A stretch of DNA of 64,000 nt from Pholiota molesta (GCA_014925825.1 JACGCK010000035.1:186001-250000), one strand, 5' to 3'. Positions 20,916-33,375 are shown, numbered from the stretch's first letter. Notes: generated by a model not told the origin, from the sequence alone. Translations and numbers: made by a program.

Positions 20916-22260
20916 CGATTCCCTCTCTCGTGCGTTGGCCGGTGTCGACGTGGCTGCTGAAGCAGCTCGTTTGTTTGCTCGCTTGGGCGCGAACTCTCAA
21001 ACGAGTGAACCGCAAGCTTTGGTACGCCGAATCAAAAAGCCCAGAAAGCCCAAGCCAGGCAATTCATATTCTCCTTCTTCTTATCGTCCACATGTTGTTG
21101 CCTCCGACCGGTTAATTGCTTGGACGACTCCCATCAGTTCTTCCTTTCGCCAAACCATCTCTTCAATTTTACCTCCTTCCGATGCGCTTGCACTCTTACA
21201 CGTCATGCTCTTCTCTCTGGATGAGAAGACGCGTGAGCTTTATGGGGCAGGTCCCTTGCGTTTCACTCAGTACTGCGATTCACGTAACATTCCCGAGGTC
21301 GACCGCATGCCCGCTTCCGAAATCCTTCTCGCCGGATTTTCCGCTGCCATGGCCGCTGGCAAAGTCGCTCGTACGACTCTGGACAATTGGTTAGCGGGGC
21401 TTCATTTTTGGCACACGATCAATGGTGCACCATGGTATGGGCAGGACATGCTTCGCGCGGTTAAAGGGGGCGTGTCCAAGCTGGTCCCGGATGCTTCGCG
21501 GAGGGCTAAGCGTCCTCCGGTAACAATTCAGCATTTATATGCTCTCCGGCGTGGTCTGGATTTTTCTTCTTCGTTTGATGCAGCCATCTGGGCTCTAGCG
21601 TGTGTGGCCTTTTGGTCGTGTTGCCGTCTTGGTATTTTTAATTGTTTTCTTGTCTTTGTGTTTCTTTCTTTTAACTTATTTTTAGGGGAGCTTCTTATTT
21701 CTAGTCGACATGCATTCGATCCTTCAAAGCATGTTTCGAGAGGATGCCCCATTTCCTTCCGCGAAGACGCTGGACGCATTCACTCCATCACCTTTCATAT
21801 TCCTTGGACGAAAACGACGCACAATGTGGGCGCCGACATCATCATCACCAAGTTGGATGATCCGGCAGATCCTTACCTCGCTTTCAAGCACCATCTCGTC
21901 ACAAATGCAGGTGTTCCTGCTGATGCCCCTTTGTTCTCTTTCAAGACTGCGGATGGCTCTTATGCGCCTATGATGCGCGGTTGGTTTCTTTCTCGTTGCG
22001 AGGACATTTGGGTGGCGGCTGGTATGCCTCGTATGGCTGGACATGGCTTTCGTATTGGTGGTGCAACTGAGTTATTATTGCGGGGCACGCCTCCGGATAT
22101 CGTGGCCGTGCAGGGCCGATGGAAGTCACGGTCGTTCTTGGAGTATTGGCGTCGCATAGAGGGTATTCTGCCATTGTTTGTTACAAATTCTTTTACTTCT
22201 TCGCGGGCTGCTTTGGTCATAGAAACTATGTCCGTTTATTCAGGCTCTCATGCTAGGTAG
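20908..22260 (+). CDS. Tyrosine recombinase of the Ngaro element
   Basis: Two exons, 20908-21631 and 21686-22260, join in phase to give 432 residues. The ATG at 20908 overlaps the RNase H stop by 8 bp. The catalytic domain has the first Arg in CCRLGELL (split by the intron), the beta-hairpin Lys in PWTKTTHNVG, His and Arg in GHGFRIGG, Trp in GRWKS and Tyr in FLEYWR. It should integrate the circular cDNA intermediate without an integrase. No break is visible. Confidence 0.85.
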   Translation: MSDDSLSRALAGVDVAAEAARLFARLGANSQTSEPQALVRRIKKPRKPKPGNSYSPSSYRPHVVASDRLIAWTTPISSSFRQTISSILPPSDALALLHVMLFSLDEKTRELYGAGPLRFTQYCDSRNIPEVDRMPASEILLAGFSAAMAAGKVARTTLDNWLAGLHFWHTINGAPWYGQDMLRAVKGGVSKLVPDASRRAKRPPVTIQHLYALRRGLDFSSSFDAAIWALACVAFWSCCRLGIFNCFLVFVFLSFNLFLGELLISSRHAFDPSKHVSRGCPISFREDAGRIHSITFHIPWTKTTHNVGADIIITKLDDPADPYLAFKHHLVTNAGVPADAPLFSFKTADGSYAPMMRGWFLSRCEDIWVAAGMPRMAGHGFRIGGATELLLRGTPPDIVAVQGRWKSRSFLEYWRRIEGILPLFVTNSFTSSRAALVIETMSVYSGSHAR

Positions 22261-22394
22261 CTCAGGTACTCATTGTTAATTCATTTGTTTTATTTGATAA
22301 TTCTGCGGTTTTCGTCATTTCTCATTAGTTTCTCGCTCGGTTTGGGTGAGCTGGCTTGTTTCGAAGTCAGCTGTTGTGAGCTCGGCTCTCTTGT

Positions 22395-22638
22395 GGGTTA
22401 GCTGTACTTCGAACGTAGATATTCTCAGTTAAGAATATTCTCAGTTAACCTCAAGAATGCGCTCAAAGCGTGCATTTTATATTTCATGAAGATGTCTGAA
22501 CCAATACCATGAGTATTAGCTCAGACGTGATTTTCCGCACGCTTTCCCCCAAACACGAGAAATGAGATTTTGTATAAAATTCATTTCTTGCCTCTCTATG
22601 TTGATTTCTGAGTTCTAAATTCTAGCTATTTACAAAGC
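22395..22638 (+). repeat. Split direct repeat B1 (244 bp)
   Basis: Identical by eye to 22932-23175. It begins GGGTTAGCTGTACTTCG and ends TATTTACAAAGC. It contains a short internal repeat ATTCTCAGTTAA near 22430-22445. Confidence 0.95.
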
Positions 22639-22700
22639 CTGCAGTTCTAGTTATTCATCGAGATTTATCGAGTCGAATCAACACAGAACTAGTGCTTTGT
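22632..22700. repeat. Inverted repeat at the B1/A2 junction
   Basis: ACAAAGC at the end of B1 is mirrored by GCTTTGT just before A2, and CAGTTCTAG by AGAACTAG. The two sequences face each other across about 30 bp, giving a possible hairpin. It could be part of the recombination site used for circle insertion. Confidence 0.55.
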
Positions 22701-22849
22701 AAGCTAGATTAGAACAGAGAAAAATCAAGTCACTCTGTGAGCTCAGTCACATGTCACAGATGTTGAAAATTGGGACTGAGCACGTGAGAGTTACTTGAGT
22801 TTTTCTCTTCTGCTCTTCCACCTCAAAGTGTCGAGGAAAATTTTTCAGA
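22701..22849 (+). repeat. Split direct repeat A2 (149 bp)
   Basis: Second copy of A1, placed between B1 and B2. It is separated from B1 by 62 bp and from B2 by 82 bp of unique sequence. Confidence 0.95.
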
Positions 22850-22931
22850 CCCACCCTCCACTGCCCTAGACAATTTTGTTTCTTTGCTATTTATTTCTTG
22901 GGCCATTTTCAATTTTATTAGTGCGTTCTCG

Positions 22932-23175
22932 GGGTTAGCTGTACTTCGAACGTAGATATTCTCAGTTAAGAATATTCTCAGTTAACCTCAAGAATGCGCT
23001 CAAAGCGTGCATTTTATATTTCATGAAGATGTCTGAACCAATACCATGAGTATTAGCTCAGACGTGATTTTCCGCACGCTTTCCCCCAAACACGAGAAAT
23101 GAGATTTTGTATAAAATTCATTTCTTGCCTCTCTATGTTGATTTCTGAGTTCTAAATTCTAGCTATTTACAAAGC
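22932..23175 (+). repeat. Split direct repeat B2 (244 bp)
   Basis: Second copy of B1. It forms the 3' end of the retroelement, 91 bp from the importin gene's stop codon. Confidence 0.95.
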
Positions 23176-23266
23176 GGTTTTTAGCTTCGCATCTATTTGA
23201 GCATCCCGCCGCGTTGAGGGAAATGTGAAAGGTCGCCTACAATTGGTTCTCCATGGCGTAATTATG

Positions 23267-26200
23267 TTACATAGACAATGTGGAATATCCGAAGCTAGAT
23301 CCTTCTAACCCTCTGGCGACAAGGGTGAACTGCTGCGCGGCCTCGCGCGTCCTTTTGAGTGTACGCGACCTAGACATAACATCATCAGTAAAGGAAGGAC
23401 GTGTGAGTTCCAACAACTGACCCAGCAACGGCCTTGACAAACTTTGCTTTCGCATCTACGCTGGCCTTGCTCGCGATGAAGTCGTCCTGCAAAACACGCA
23501 ACAAAAAACAGTAAGCATGCATCCCTCAACAGCACAGACACCCTCAACCACTCACCGCCATGAGAATATCCTTCATCCACTGCGTTGCATTCCCCGCTGG
23601 CCCGGGTTCTGTCGCGCGGCTGAGCAGCGTCCCGAGAATCTCGATGAGGTTGGGCACCGCGCTCCGCGGCGCAACGGCCGCGAAACCCTGCAGAACGGCG
23701 CGCATCAGCGCCCGCCCGTGGTTTGCGAGAAGCGCGTGTTTGTGAGGAGCAAGGTCGTCCCGGACGGATGTACGATGGATCAAAGTTGACTGAATGAACA
23801 AAAAAGTTCTTGAGACGGACATGAACGAGCACGGCAACGAAGACGTACGATGAAATTAGAGGCCGCCACCAGGGAATATCGTTCTTGCAGGGACAACGCG
23901 CGAACGGCACATTGTAGCAGGGCATCCAAAAGTCCAGGCGGTAGCGCATAGAAAGAACTCGTAAAATCTTGGGCAGTCTAAATGCAAGCAGACACGGAAT
24001 AGGCGCGGTTAGCAGAAGACAAAGCCATGTCCAGGCGTATCTTACCCGATCCATGCAGGCGAAAAATTCTTGCACAATATCCGGGTTCTTCAGAGAGAAA
24101 ACAAGGTCAACGCCCATATCACATATCCTTGAACATAACCGAGACTTACCCCCTCCATAGCGCCCTCCAAGCTCAACATCCCCAGCCCACACTGTATCAG
24201 CACCGGCAGCACCGTCCTTACCACAGCCTCTGCCTCCGGCGTCGGCCCGCTCTTCATGTTCAGCGAGAATACCGGCGGGTTCAGCTGCGCGATGAGGATC
24301 GCCGCAAGCGAGAGCCACGCCGCCGTGAGCTGGCGCTGCGCGGCGTGGCACACGAGCTCAAGCAGCGGGCCCGCAGGGAGCGAGATGAGCGTGTTGTCGG
24401 ATGGGAGGCAGGTGATCGACTTGAAGAGGTCGCTGAGGGCCTGGATCGAGGTAAGTAATCAGGTCTGGATAAACAACGAGTATCAGTGGGATACACGCAC
24501 ACTGCTGACGGCGGCATCGACAGACCACCGCTCCATCACACCGCGAATAGCCGCAAATATATTTTCGCGCAACGCCACCGCTCTGGGATCCTGCCGCGCG
24601 AGTTTGACGACTTGTAGTTCATTCGAGCCCGCGTCGGAGTCGTCTTCTAGTGCACCCAGGCCTTCGGCGCTCCGCGTCAGACCCTTCGCGACGCCCGCGA
24701 GGGTTTCGAGATGGAGGATGGTCAGTGTTCGGGCTTCGTCCGGAAGCTACAAAAGGAATGAGTGGTGAGCATAGTAGAAGTACAGTTCAATTGGCGTAGA
24801 ACTCACCTCGTTAGCTGTTTGTAGGCATTCATAGAGTTTTTGCACGATAGGATTTATGATTGCCTGATAGGCTATTAGAATGAAAGTAATCGACCAATCC
24901 TAAAGAATCCTCACCTCGATAGCAGGAATCTCTTCACTCGGCGGCATAGCCTGGATAACACTAGCAATCGACTGCAGCACCTTACTCTTCTCCGAATCCT
25001 ATCCCAATCATATCAGTCCACCAAAAACCTCAATATATACATATACGCCAAATGCGACTCACAGGAATATTACTCAATCCCGCATGCAGCTCCCCAAACG
25101 CGCCGATATGCACCGCAAGCGCCTGCCGGTTCGCCTCGCAGAGGTTGCGCAGCGCGGTCGCCGCGGACAGGCTCAGCGACGGGTCTGGCAGCGCCGACAC
25201 CACGTACGTGAGAACGGTTAGCAGGAGATTCGGCTCGGCCGGGTTCGCCGCGTCCGCATGCGCCTGGGTCGCGAACCACGATGAATATGTACCTGCAAGG
25301 AAATACGGGATTAGGATGACGTATCTTCAAACATGAGGTGAAGAAAAAAACGCACCGATGACGCCCAACGCGGTCCGCCGTACTCGCGAGCGCCCAGTGG
25401 AAGGCAGCCTGCCTAGGACCTCAGGACTGAAAATGCGCTTCATCTCGGGGATCGTCTCCATATCGATGGCTTCCTGTATTGACATGATACAATGTAGAGT
25501 CGCTTCTATCTCCTACATATAGGACAATATCATATCATCTTAGATTACACCTCGATTTATATAGTAGCATATGCGTACCTGCCATCCATCGCTCTCTTGC
25601 CTCGTTGCTAGACGTTCGATGATGTCGTTGACAAAATATGCAAGCATGTCGTTCCGAAGGACATAATAGCTGAGATATCGCGTGTCAATATAGCATATAT
25701 GAACGGATAAAGACCTCACATACGCGTTAATCAACGTATCGCCCACGTCTCTTCGATATCTGCAGTTATGAGTAGAATCAGAATTCCACATTGGCCATTG
25801 CAGCATATAACGAACACTTGGAACTTGTCAATTTGATCTAAATGACCACATCAACGACATGATTCATACAGATGAACAAGACAACACGCACCTCGAGACC
25901 ACCCGCTATTCGGCGGCGGAAACGCCACCTTCCGCCTCAAGATCTGCACCAACTCGCGGAACACCGCCTTCGCCATCACCACCTGCTGCGACTCGCCCCC
26001 CTCCCCCGTCTCCGGCACCGCCGGCGCCGCCTCCTCGCCCTCCTCCTCCACGAAAAAATCCGTGCTCCACAGCGCCTCCTGAAACAGATACCAGAAGCCG
26101 AGCGTCATCTCGCTCTCGTCCTCGTCCACGCCGTAGTACCCCGGCAGCCCCGTGTACACGAGCAGCAGCTGCAGGAAGCGCTGCACGAGGCGCCCGCGCG

Positions 26201-27484
26201 TCGTCGTCGGCGCGCCCGGGGCGGTGGGCACGGACGCGCCGGACGCGATGTGCGCCGCGAGGTACGCGGTCGAGTGGTCGCCCAGCGCGCCGAGGAGCTT
26301 GCACAGCGAGTGCGCGGTGGCGGACACCTCGCCCGTGGAGAGCGTCGCCTCGACGATGCGGCTGCCCGTCGTGTCCAGCCACACGAGGAGCGGCTCGGTC
26401 AGCGTCTTGCTGCCCGACCCGTCGGCGAGCGCCGAGTTTGTGGTTAGCTCTTGCAGGGCGTCAGAGGCGGCGATGAAGATAGACTCGTCGGGCGTGTTCG
26501 GGTCCAGGAGGGCGATGAGGGAAGGCAGGAATCCCGTCAATTCACTAGCAGAATTTAAATTAGCGCCAGAGATAAGGAGGCGGGAACTGCGCACTTTGCT
26601 TTGAGGTAGGACATCCATGCCTGTAGACAGCGGAGGGCGGATGTGTATTGACTTGCGGGGATGGAATCGAATGGGCGTGTAATCGTGTTGTTGATAGCGT
26701 CCACCACCAGAGACGTCGACTCGTTCATCGTTTGCAGCATCTGAGACCTATATATGTCAAGAAGGACAAAAATTGCAGAAAACCTGCAGCGACATACTTA
26801 CTCGGCCCCACAAGATCTGCACTCGTTACTTCTTCCGCGGCAATCGACAGAAAATCCAGCATATGTCCGGGTGAGCCCACCAAATCTTTAACACACGTAA
26901 AAATCCAATCTCGCCATCGTGAAGGATGTCCCGGCACAAGTTTAAGAGCAAGAGAAGCGAGCTGTAGAGCATGGTTAGCGGTCGATTGTTTATATGGCAC
27001 ACAGGCGCTTACCGCGACAAATAGCTTGCGCAGGACGAACTTGGGGCATCTCACGGATATCGCGTTCTGCGTCAACGAGAGAATGGCGGTGGGAAGTGCT
27101 TCCGCAAGATGTTGGGGGAACATGTCCCTTGAAAGATATCAGCACCCTCATTCGTCGGATCGCGAGACTGAACACACCAGTCGCGGGCGATCTTGACCTG
27201 CGCGGTGTGCGCGCCAAAGAACTGCACGTTCGGGGCCGTGTGCGACATCAGCGGTACTACTAGCCCCCATGCCTCGGGCCTCTTCTGAATCTCGAACAGC
27301 TCCTGCTGAAGCCGGCGAAGGTCGTCGGGTGTCGTCGAGGGCGTCGGTGGCGCATAAGCCTGTTCGATCAACTGGCGTGGGGTGAGATGGTGAACGATGG
27401 GGCTGGCGGGAGCTGACTGACTTGTGCTACACGTTGGACGTCAAAGTCTGAGAGGGATGGGAAGATATCGCCATAGTGCGACAT
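23267..27484 (-). CDS. Importin-13/Kap122-like karyopherin
   Basis: A nuclear transport receptor of the importin-beta superfamily on the minus strand. It starts at the ATG at 27484 (MSHYGDIFP) and ends at 23267 (FGYSTLSM). The N-terminal exons carry the importin-beta N-terminal motif: LQQELFEIQKRPEAWGLV, PNVQFFGAHTAQVKIARDW. Later exons read as HEAT-type helical repeats, including LCKLLGALGDHSTAYLA and GYYGVDEDESEMTLGFWYLF. The C-terminus has REAAQQFTLVARGLEGSSFG. Many short introns; the final one (TCAG donor context, 23370-23430) joins in phase. Members move cargo such as Ubc9-type and transcription-factor proteins through the nuclear pore under Ran control. No break was seen, though not every splice site was resolved. 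A truncated copy lies at 34085-35635. Confidence 0.85.
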
Positions 27485-29570
27485 GAGGATGAGAGGAAGT
27501 GGTTACAAGCAAAGAGCTGGTCACCGCCACCGCCACAAACGCAGCCTCACGTGCGTACTCCGCCATTGGCAAGACCTGGACCACTTGCTCAATGTTGGCT
27601 CAACGTCACACTCACAGCGGGCCACCCGTCTATTGGCCAAGCACAGTCTACGAGTTGATGGCATACAACACAAGATCCCTACGACGGCCCCCTCCCAACC
27701 TTTCCGTCATCCCCCGTCGCCGTCATCCGCTCCGGCCTGCCATTCCGCTCCGCCTCGGCTCTCATCCCGCTCTCCGTCCTCTCCGCCATCCCGCGACGCC
27801 GTCCACTCCACGTACACTCGCATCCCCGACTGACAGCTACGGCCGACGATGCCCACGGACACTCGCCCCTCGACCATCGCGATCATGCCTTATCTTATCG
27901 CGTACGTTTGTGCTCTCGATGCGAGCCGACCTACTCACCGACACTTTCTACATAGCAACGACGACGGCTGCGGACGCCGTTCTCCACACACGGCCGCCGA
28001 TGGGTACTAGGGCAAAGCTGCGAGCTCGGTGCCAACACAGCGTCGACATCAACACCTCGCTCATCTCTGCCGCACCAGCCTCCCAAGGACGCAACCATCG
28101 GTCACCCAGGACACACCCAGCGAGGGAGACACGTCGTCAACGTGTCCGCGGATACCTTGGGCACCAGACCATGCCCCTACGGATTCATCTCCTCGGACAT
28201 CGGCACACATCGGGCGAGCATCAGGCAGTCAGATCGTACGGATGCGCCGAGCTCGTGGTCAACGGGCCTAGTCCGGATAGCGGGTAGCTACTAGGTGTGT
28301 GGGCCACATCTTATCTCCCCTCTCAGCGTGCCGCTTACAGAAGATACCTCAACGACACTACTACGGCTACAGAGAACGCCAAGGGGGCTATACGGACAGC
28401 GGAGTAGAGCCAACAACGACACGACGACGCCGAGATACGGGAGGGACGACAACGGCGCGTCTCGTACCCTTGAACACGAGACAACGACGCTGGATGCGGG
28501 GCGGACGACGCACGATTTGGTTTGGACGACAGCGGCTCGTGTGCGGCGACGACGGCTGCGGGAAAACATCAGTGAGTGCGCCGCCAACTGCATCGCTGTA
28601 TACCACATCACTCACGATGATATAGCTTGCATTCGATTGCGTTCAGCCCCGAGCCGCGGGATCTCTAGCAGGAGTTACGGACGAGCGCAACGCACCAGCA
28701 CGCGACGAGCGCTTACGGAGACGGGATGGGCACAGGAAGGGCTATCTGCGAGGACGTGCCGCGCCAATTTGAGCATGCAGGAGTTCACTGCCCTTCAAGT
28801 CAGCGTGCGCCGCCACATAAAGACGGCCTACGGGGTGAACGACGACGTGGACGCTTCGATAGCCAGCGCGCAAGCCCGGCCTACTCGTCCCACTTACCAC
28901 GAGGACGACGGGGACGACAACGAGGGGCGCATGGAGCCACTGGGATGCACGCGACGACGGCGTACTAGCTGCCTCTAGATGTGGGAGAGCACGGCCCCAG
29001 CACCGAGGCTGGCTGACGCAGTCGCACAAGGGCACGGCGCCGGCGGATCGCGCATAATCGACGAGGACGGAAAGGCTATCAGGCGCTGTGGGCGCAGCCC
29101 AGCCCGAGGGCATCAGTAAGTGCCGCGCCGATTCGAGCCTGCAGGAGTTCACTCACTGCCCTCAAAGTCAACGCGCGCCGCCGCCTTCTTGCGGCACATG
29201 CAGAGGTTTCGCGGGATCGAACGACGACGCGGACGATGCCAGCGCGCAAACACGGCCTACCTGTACTTACCAACGAGGACGACGGCGGCGACAACGAGCG
29301 AGATTACCAGCCCATGGCGCCGAGGCGACGACAACGACCGAGCTTACCAGCTCATGGAGCGAATGGGATGCATGCGAGTCGGCGTACTAGCGGCCTCTGG
29401 GTATGGGTGAGCACGAATATCAGACTATTATTAATGGTCGTTACTTACCTGGCTTTATCCAGCACCGAGGCTCGCTGACGCAGTCATGGCGCCAGCGTAT
29501 CGCGCATAATCGACGAGGACGGAAACGCTATCAAGCGCTATGGGCGGCGGTAAGCAATATCACGGCTGCG
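25960..29570. repeat. Segmental duplication, long copy
   Basis: The importin 5' half, its roughly 130-bp upstream region and the following gene-like repeats match 34085-36345 in the same orientation. The match is near-perfect over 25960-27619. It becomes patchy from about 28480 to 29570, with several hundred bp present only here. Confidence 0.8.
28480..29570 (+). repeat. Degenerate gene-like repeat units
   Basis: Two related units lie in tandem at about 28550-29050 and 29090-29570. Shared landmarks are CAG(T/G)(A/G)AGTGC beside GCCGCG, CAGGAGTTCACTGCC, CGGCCTAC, GACGACAACGA, GGCGTACTAG and CAGCACCGAGGCT. A third copy lies at about 35770-36345. GT-AG-like borders recur at the same points, suggesting former exons and introns. 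I do not recognise a product, and frames differ between units. Confidence 0.55.
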
Positions 29571-32500
29571 CCGACTAGCAGCAGCCTACTTACTACGCGT
29601 TCCAGGCGACCGTTGAAGCTCGAAGGGCTATCTGTAGAAGGAGGATTGCATTAGTAGGGTCACCGGTGCGTATGTCGGGCACACGCGCTCACCTTATCTC
29701 ATAGGTTTCTGTTGCCCGACGCTGTCCGGTATCTGTGCGCGGCATGGAATGGGACGGCGTGCGCAGGTGGCTAGCCGATATAAGGTGCGATGCGTTAGCA
29801 ATCGTGTTCATCGCTGAATAATGACTAACAGCTCACTTATAGGACAGGCGAACTAGATCGCCATCGACGAGTGGATGCGCAGAGGAGGGCAGTGCCGAAC
29901 TTGGCGAGGGAGAGTGAGAGGAGGGAGAGAAGACCAGGAGAGGAGTGGAGAGGAGAGCGGGATGAGGGAATGAGGGGAACATTCGTAGTCTTATATACCG
30001 CTTCGGTAGTTGTGTACGTACATAGAATGAAAACGAGATACTTCATCCAGGGTCCGCGTACGCTAAGCGAATCGCGATCATCGTCTCCTCCTCTGTTTCC
30101 TCGTCCGTGTCCGTTGCTCACCCTTGCCTGTGTCTCGTAGATAAACGGTAGACCATACCAGTGATAAATAGGACGACTCATAGCCCATTTTTATTATGAC
30201 TAGAATATAGAAAAGCGAGCTTTTCATGGTGTTTTATTCGTTCTTCAGCTTAATGTTCATGTTTCTACATTTTCTAAATTGTAAACCCTATCTGTGCAGC
30301 GATGAATTATCATCGCTACCTACACACCCAGCGACCCCTGACCCGTTAGGCCGTACTCCTATGTCGTTAGACCAGAGGGAAACGGCACCAGAGTGCTTAA
30401 TCCGTTCAATGCGCCGAACCCAAGCATTCAGCAAATGCATCTTCTTGCAAGCGGAAAGTTCTAGCGCACCATCTTCGCTGGCAACGCAGCCGATAGGACC
30501 CTTGATGGCACTAATAACGGGGTTTTACGCCGTTTTTTCAGGTCCCCGTGCGATGCGCAATGGACTGGAAACGCGAAATGGGGTGGGAGGAGAGGGTCAT
30601 GTTCGCTACGGCTATCCTTGGCTGCGCCCGTCTGGCCGCTCCAAATTTCTCGTGTCCAATAGAGGCTTATTGGGGCTACGTATTCCCTTATTTTTGAGGC
30701 GTCCAATTGAATTCGCAAGAGAGGACAAGCTCTGAGATTCAATTGATCGAATCTTGATGTCGCCGTCGTTTTGTACATCCCGCCGCATCGTGTTGCCCGC
30801 ACAGAGAGAAAAATATTAGTACTGTGGACACGTATGTAATGTACAACCCTGATTTGAAATAGATACTCTTTTCGCGTTTCAAATAGCGAGTTGGGAGAGG
30901 AGGAGCGCAGTGTTATAGAACTGATGAATACTATCTGAATGCCCGTCTCTGTTCACTGGAACGAAAACCCCGATTCATAACGTATTGGGTACATCCAGCT
31001 ATAAGCGCTACCGCTTTTTGTGTGTAATGCAAATGCGCACAATTTGAAAGCTGCGGCCAAGCTGCGGCACATTCAGCGCCGGCGCCTAAATCAGTGGCAC
31101 AGTACGCGCAGCATTTAGCCTCGTTTGCTCGCGGCAACAAGCAACCAATGGCTTCTCAAAAAAGATTCCCTCCGCTTCAGTCCATCCGGATGTATATATT
31201 CGAACTCTCAAGCATCTCTGGAGTTTTTAATATCAGAAAAATGGCGGAAGCACGCGGCAAGTCTATTTCTATTATGTAGCGCAGCACAAACAGTAGTCTA
31301 TTGCGTCCCAGGACATTGCTAGGCTACGTGATTAGTAGATTTAACTGCATAGGCTGGTAGAAAGCGACTGTCTCTTTCGCTTTTGAGTGGGATTTCAGAT
31401 TATTCAGAATAAGTGACTGTGCTGTAATGTAAATTCTGTCTCAATCTCCTTCTGAGATAAGAATAGTATACTTTCACTACTGAGCATCACACAAGAGGGC
31501 AATAATGACATATTCCAAGGAGACTGATAATTCTTCTCCGAAGCAATGACGGAGCATGTGAATGAAACGCAAATGATGTCATGTCAAGCCGCTCGCAACG
31601 CTTCAACCTTGCACGTACTTTGATATGACTGGTACCTATGTACATGCCGTATCTTCTCTCTGGAACATGAGATGCACACAAATTCGTATTTTATTTGCTT
31701 TATTCGGCAGTGACGACATTGCCGCTCGAGTCGCAATACGTCCGCATTACCTCGCATAGCCTTAAATTTAAGGAGATTCCCGCTCGCAACACTTCAACCC
31801 TGCTGAAAATTCCTGTGACGGCCTCCGTTAATTCCAGCCAAGCAATAGTTTACCGGGCAAGTAGTAGCTCAAGGCACTCATTTACTAGGAAAAATTTATT
31901 ACGTTCTGTAACGGGTAGTATATTAGCAATGCTTCCAATGATGTAAACAGAAAGAAGCGGATTTTTTGGATTCATGGCGGTGATTCGGGGATGGAGGCGA
32001 CAATCTGGAATCCGTTGTGGACTTGGCTTCTTGTCATGTCCGTGAAACCGCGCACAGTTGTTACGTCTGAATAATATTATGTATAAGGAAAGATTCTCTA
32101 TTCCTGGAGACATATAATCCGGAACGAGAAGTAGATAATTTGTCGAAGGAAGGATTTAACTTGAGGAACTGTAGATAGAATTCTATTGGCATAATAAGGA
32201 ATTAAATTGCGGGTAGGGAAGAAGCACAGAAGTACAAGGAAGGTTTATCCCTGAGCTGTGCGTTGGCAGGGGTCGGCATCAGTACCAGTAGTCTGAGTCT
32301 AAGTATTATGTCTTTGGATTTGCCCTGCATTCTGAAATTTGGTGATCGGAGAAATGGTGATGGGGACGTGGAAGAATTGGTCCGGCTTGGCATTCTGGGA
32401 GTATAAAGATGGGAAGGTTTTCGAAGGAATCTGTACCGTTCTACCCCGTCCTAATGCTACTTTCTACTTCTATTTGCTATCACGGCCCCCTCTACACTAT

Positions 32501-32984
32501 GTCAAGGATGTGAGTACTCTATCCCATGTCTTATCGTTCAAGTAACACACACTGAACAAGGTTATTTCTAGCTCTGATCATTATCTCTAAATTAAGCGCC
32601 CATCGACGGCATGTGTTTGGAAGGTTCGCTTCTGATTATCCACATCCGCTTCGCTCCTTTGGCTCTATATTTCGATATCAGATATCTCTTACTATGTCTG
32701 GATGGTGCCCTCACCTTGCTAATTTCCGTGGTATGGTTCAAATTTATTATTTCGACTTCCCGCCATCTTACATTACTAATATTGGCTCGTTATAGTCACT
32801 TGACCACACTCCAAGTCGAAATTCGATTTTTGGATGTCCCGCAAACACTCTGATCACTTGGCGCTTAGGTCTGTTCCCTGATTTTGAATTGATTTTCCGG
32901 GTTCCCGTGGCCGTTGATGTGGAATTTTACTTATTAGCATTCTTATTCGCAGATTGATATAGTAAGTGATTAATTCTGAATCAC
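29571..32984. other. No gene recognised
   Basis: Both strands hold only short, uncharacteristic frames. The longest, at 30226-30735, gives 169 residues with no domain I know. Composition moves from GC-rich at the left to AT-rich after 31 kb. Confidence 0.4.
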
Positions 32985-33375
32985 CGTTGCAGCACTGATT
33001 CGATGGCTATCTCAAAATTAGATATTCGGACTTCCGGCGAGCAATGTAACTGTCTCAATGTAGGTCTGAATGTGTTCTATTTCCGTTGCGGCACTAATTC
33101 GATGGCTTATTTTGTGATTAGGTATTCGGATTTCCTGCGAATATAGTACTTTCTCGACTCAAGTGGTTTTGGGCCATGTATTCAAATTCAATATTTGGAT
33201 TTCCGGCGAGCAATGCTGCTTTCTCGATGTAGGTCTCATTGCATTATATCACTGTTGCGGCACTGATTTGATGGCTTATTTTGAAATTAGATATTCGGAT
33301 TTCCCGCGAGCCATGCTACTGTCTTGGTTTTGCGCCGTGTATTCAAATTAGATATTCGGATTTCCCGTGAGATTG
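32985..33375. repeat. Degenerate tandem repeat, units of about 60-130 bp
   Basis: The core (A/G)TATTCGGATTTCC(C/G)GCGAG recurs near 33020, 33122, 33193, 33290 and 33350. It is usually preceded by TTGCGGCACTGATTCGATGGCT and followed by AATG(C)TACT. Unit length varies from about 60 to 130 bp. No coding meaning is apparent. Confidence 0.7.

Larger units (their letters stand above)
17477..23175 (+). mobile_element. Ngaro/PAT-like tyrosine-recombinase retrotransposon
   Basis: The element has Gag, RT-RNase H and tyrosine recombinase genes in that order on the plus strand. They are bounded by split direct repeats in the order A1-body-B1-A2-B2, the hallmark of the PAT and Ngaro branches of DIRS-like retroelements. 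I see no methyltransferase domain, which fits Ngaro. Both repeat pairs are identical by eye, so the insertion should be recent. The element lies between the SAP-gene upstream region and the importin gene. Confidence 0.88.

Noticed and set aside
25859..26604. Long plus-strand frames rich in Arg, Pro and Ala
   Set aside because: They are shadows of the GC-rich importin exons on the other strand, which carry the recognisable protein.
30226..30735. 169-residue plus-strand frame
   Set aside because: Hydrophobic start may mimic a signal peptide, but the rest lacks domain character and the antisense strand is open too.
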